From NCBI RefSeq assembly GCF_964355755.1, contig NC_092676.1, positions 20,628,288 to 20,692,287 of the forward strand: a DNA stretch of 64,000 nucleotides. The letters are read 5' to 3'. The stretch's first letter is position 1. Each line of letters begins with the position of its first letter. Position numbers and translations under genes: made by a program. Origin of the DNA: Antedon mediterranea. Its lineage: Eukaryota; Echinodermata; Crinoidea; Comatulida; Antedonidae. The notes under the pieces were generated by a model. That model was not told the DNA's origin and did not search any database. It saw nothing but the letters and a program-made list of their open reading frames with translations. This document shows positions 63,473 to 64,000 of the stretch, one piece after another.

Positions 63473-63650
63473 GTAAGGTAGTTTAATGATATATCATATA
63501 TTATATAACACCTATATAAATTCCTGTCATTTGATTGGACGAATGTGGGTCACATGGCGTGCAATAGTACGCACTATTCAACGATCGTTAAATAGTACTT
63601 TTTGAAACATTTTTGTGTACGAAAAAAAAATGTCTAGATGTTATATAAAA

Positions 63651-63810
63651 CAAATAATGAATGTTTTGTATTCGTGTAATGGTACAAATAATGGCACTTG
63701 GTGAATGATGAAAGGTTATATCAACTCGGCTTTGCCTCGTTGATATAACCTTTCATCATTCACCTCGTGCCATTATTTGTACCATTGCACTCATAAACAT
63801 TCATTATTTG
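63651..63810. mobile_element. Long near-perfect palindrome (MITE-like)
   Basis: Arms 63651-63725 and about 63739-63810 (CAAATAATGAATG, GGTACAAATAATGGCAC, GATGAAAGGTTATATCAAC and their complements) with a 13-base loop. Its surroundings (63518-63650) also contain ATAGTACGCACTATT words. Confidence 0.85.
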
Positions 63811-64000
63811 TATATTATGGCATCTATACGATCTACACAAAGCAATATGTAAAGTATATTTAATTGTGTGTGTACCATTTTTCTTTCTAGACTAACGATT
63901 TAGAAACATTTTTAATGATTTGTGAAAAAACATTACAATTATCAATATGTTGTTGTATTGATTAATAATTTAGTTATGATAAATCCATATTTTGTGACTC

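Noticed and set aside
77-64000. Two or more separate MAM genes in tandem
   Set aside because: No start codon with signal peptide, stop codon or poly(A) context was found between domains, and phase-1 junctions continue throughout. RNA evidence would be needed for certainty.

Overview
The window looks like part of a metazoan nuclear genome: AT-rich DNA, short exons with GT-AG introns, and many small transposons. The repeat spectrum, a Ty3/mag-like retrotransposon and a giant MAM/LDLa gene suggest a marine invertebrate, perhaps an echinoderm or another invertebrate deuterostome. That placement is an inference; no marker gene settles it.

Almost everything belongs to one plus-strand host gene that enters from the left edge and leaves on the right. 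No start codon, signal peptide, stop codon or poly(A) site is visible. I could follow about 114 exons (77-63472), totalling about 19.8 kb, that join in one frame into roughly 6,600 residues. They encode 36 consecutive MAM domains (the last incomplete) and 14 LDL-receptor class A (LDLa) domains. Introns between domains are phase 1, so each domain is a symmetric, shufflable module. The nearest known architecture is the MAM and LDL-receptor class A domain-containing family (MALRD1/DIET1 of vertebrates, MLRP-like proteins of invertebrates), large secreted or membrane-tethered extracellular proteins.

The domain order is not random. MAM2-4, 5-7, 11-13, 14-16, 17-19, 23-25 and 26-28 behave as triads with recognisable first, second and third members. 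Triad boundaries are often marked by Thr/Pro-rich linkers. At MAM7, MAM19 and MAM28 an LDLa follows the third member and a different block starts, alternating two divergent MAM types called B and C here. The blocks are MAM8-10, MAM20-22 and MAM29-36. The gene therefore shows duplication at three nested scales.

The introns are full of mobile DNA. The largest item (24728-29125) is an apparently recent, intact Ty3/gypsy-type LTR retrotransposon in antisense orientation. Its 5-bp target duplication is exactly the first five bases of a host intron. Others are: a palindromic MITE family (M1, 11 copies); a second family beginning near CAGTAGAAC (M2); a family containing TACCTACCTGTA (M3); further TIR and foldback elements; tRNA-derived SINEs; LINE 3' fragments; and two U2 snRNA-like sequences. 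A decayed copy of one MAM exon lies at 44911-45042.

I found no unmistakably new biological system. The best leads are the nested architecture of the giant gene, the retrotransposon at a splice donor, the U2 pair, the exon relic, and the frame arrangement that places the retroelement nucleocapsid in the pol frame.
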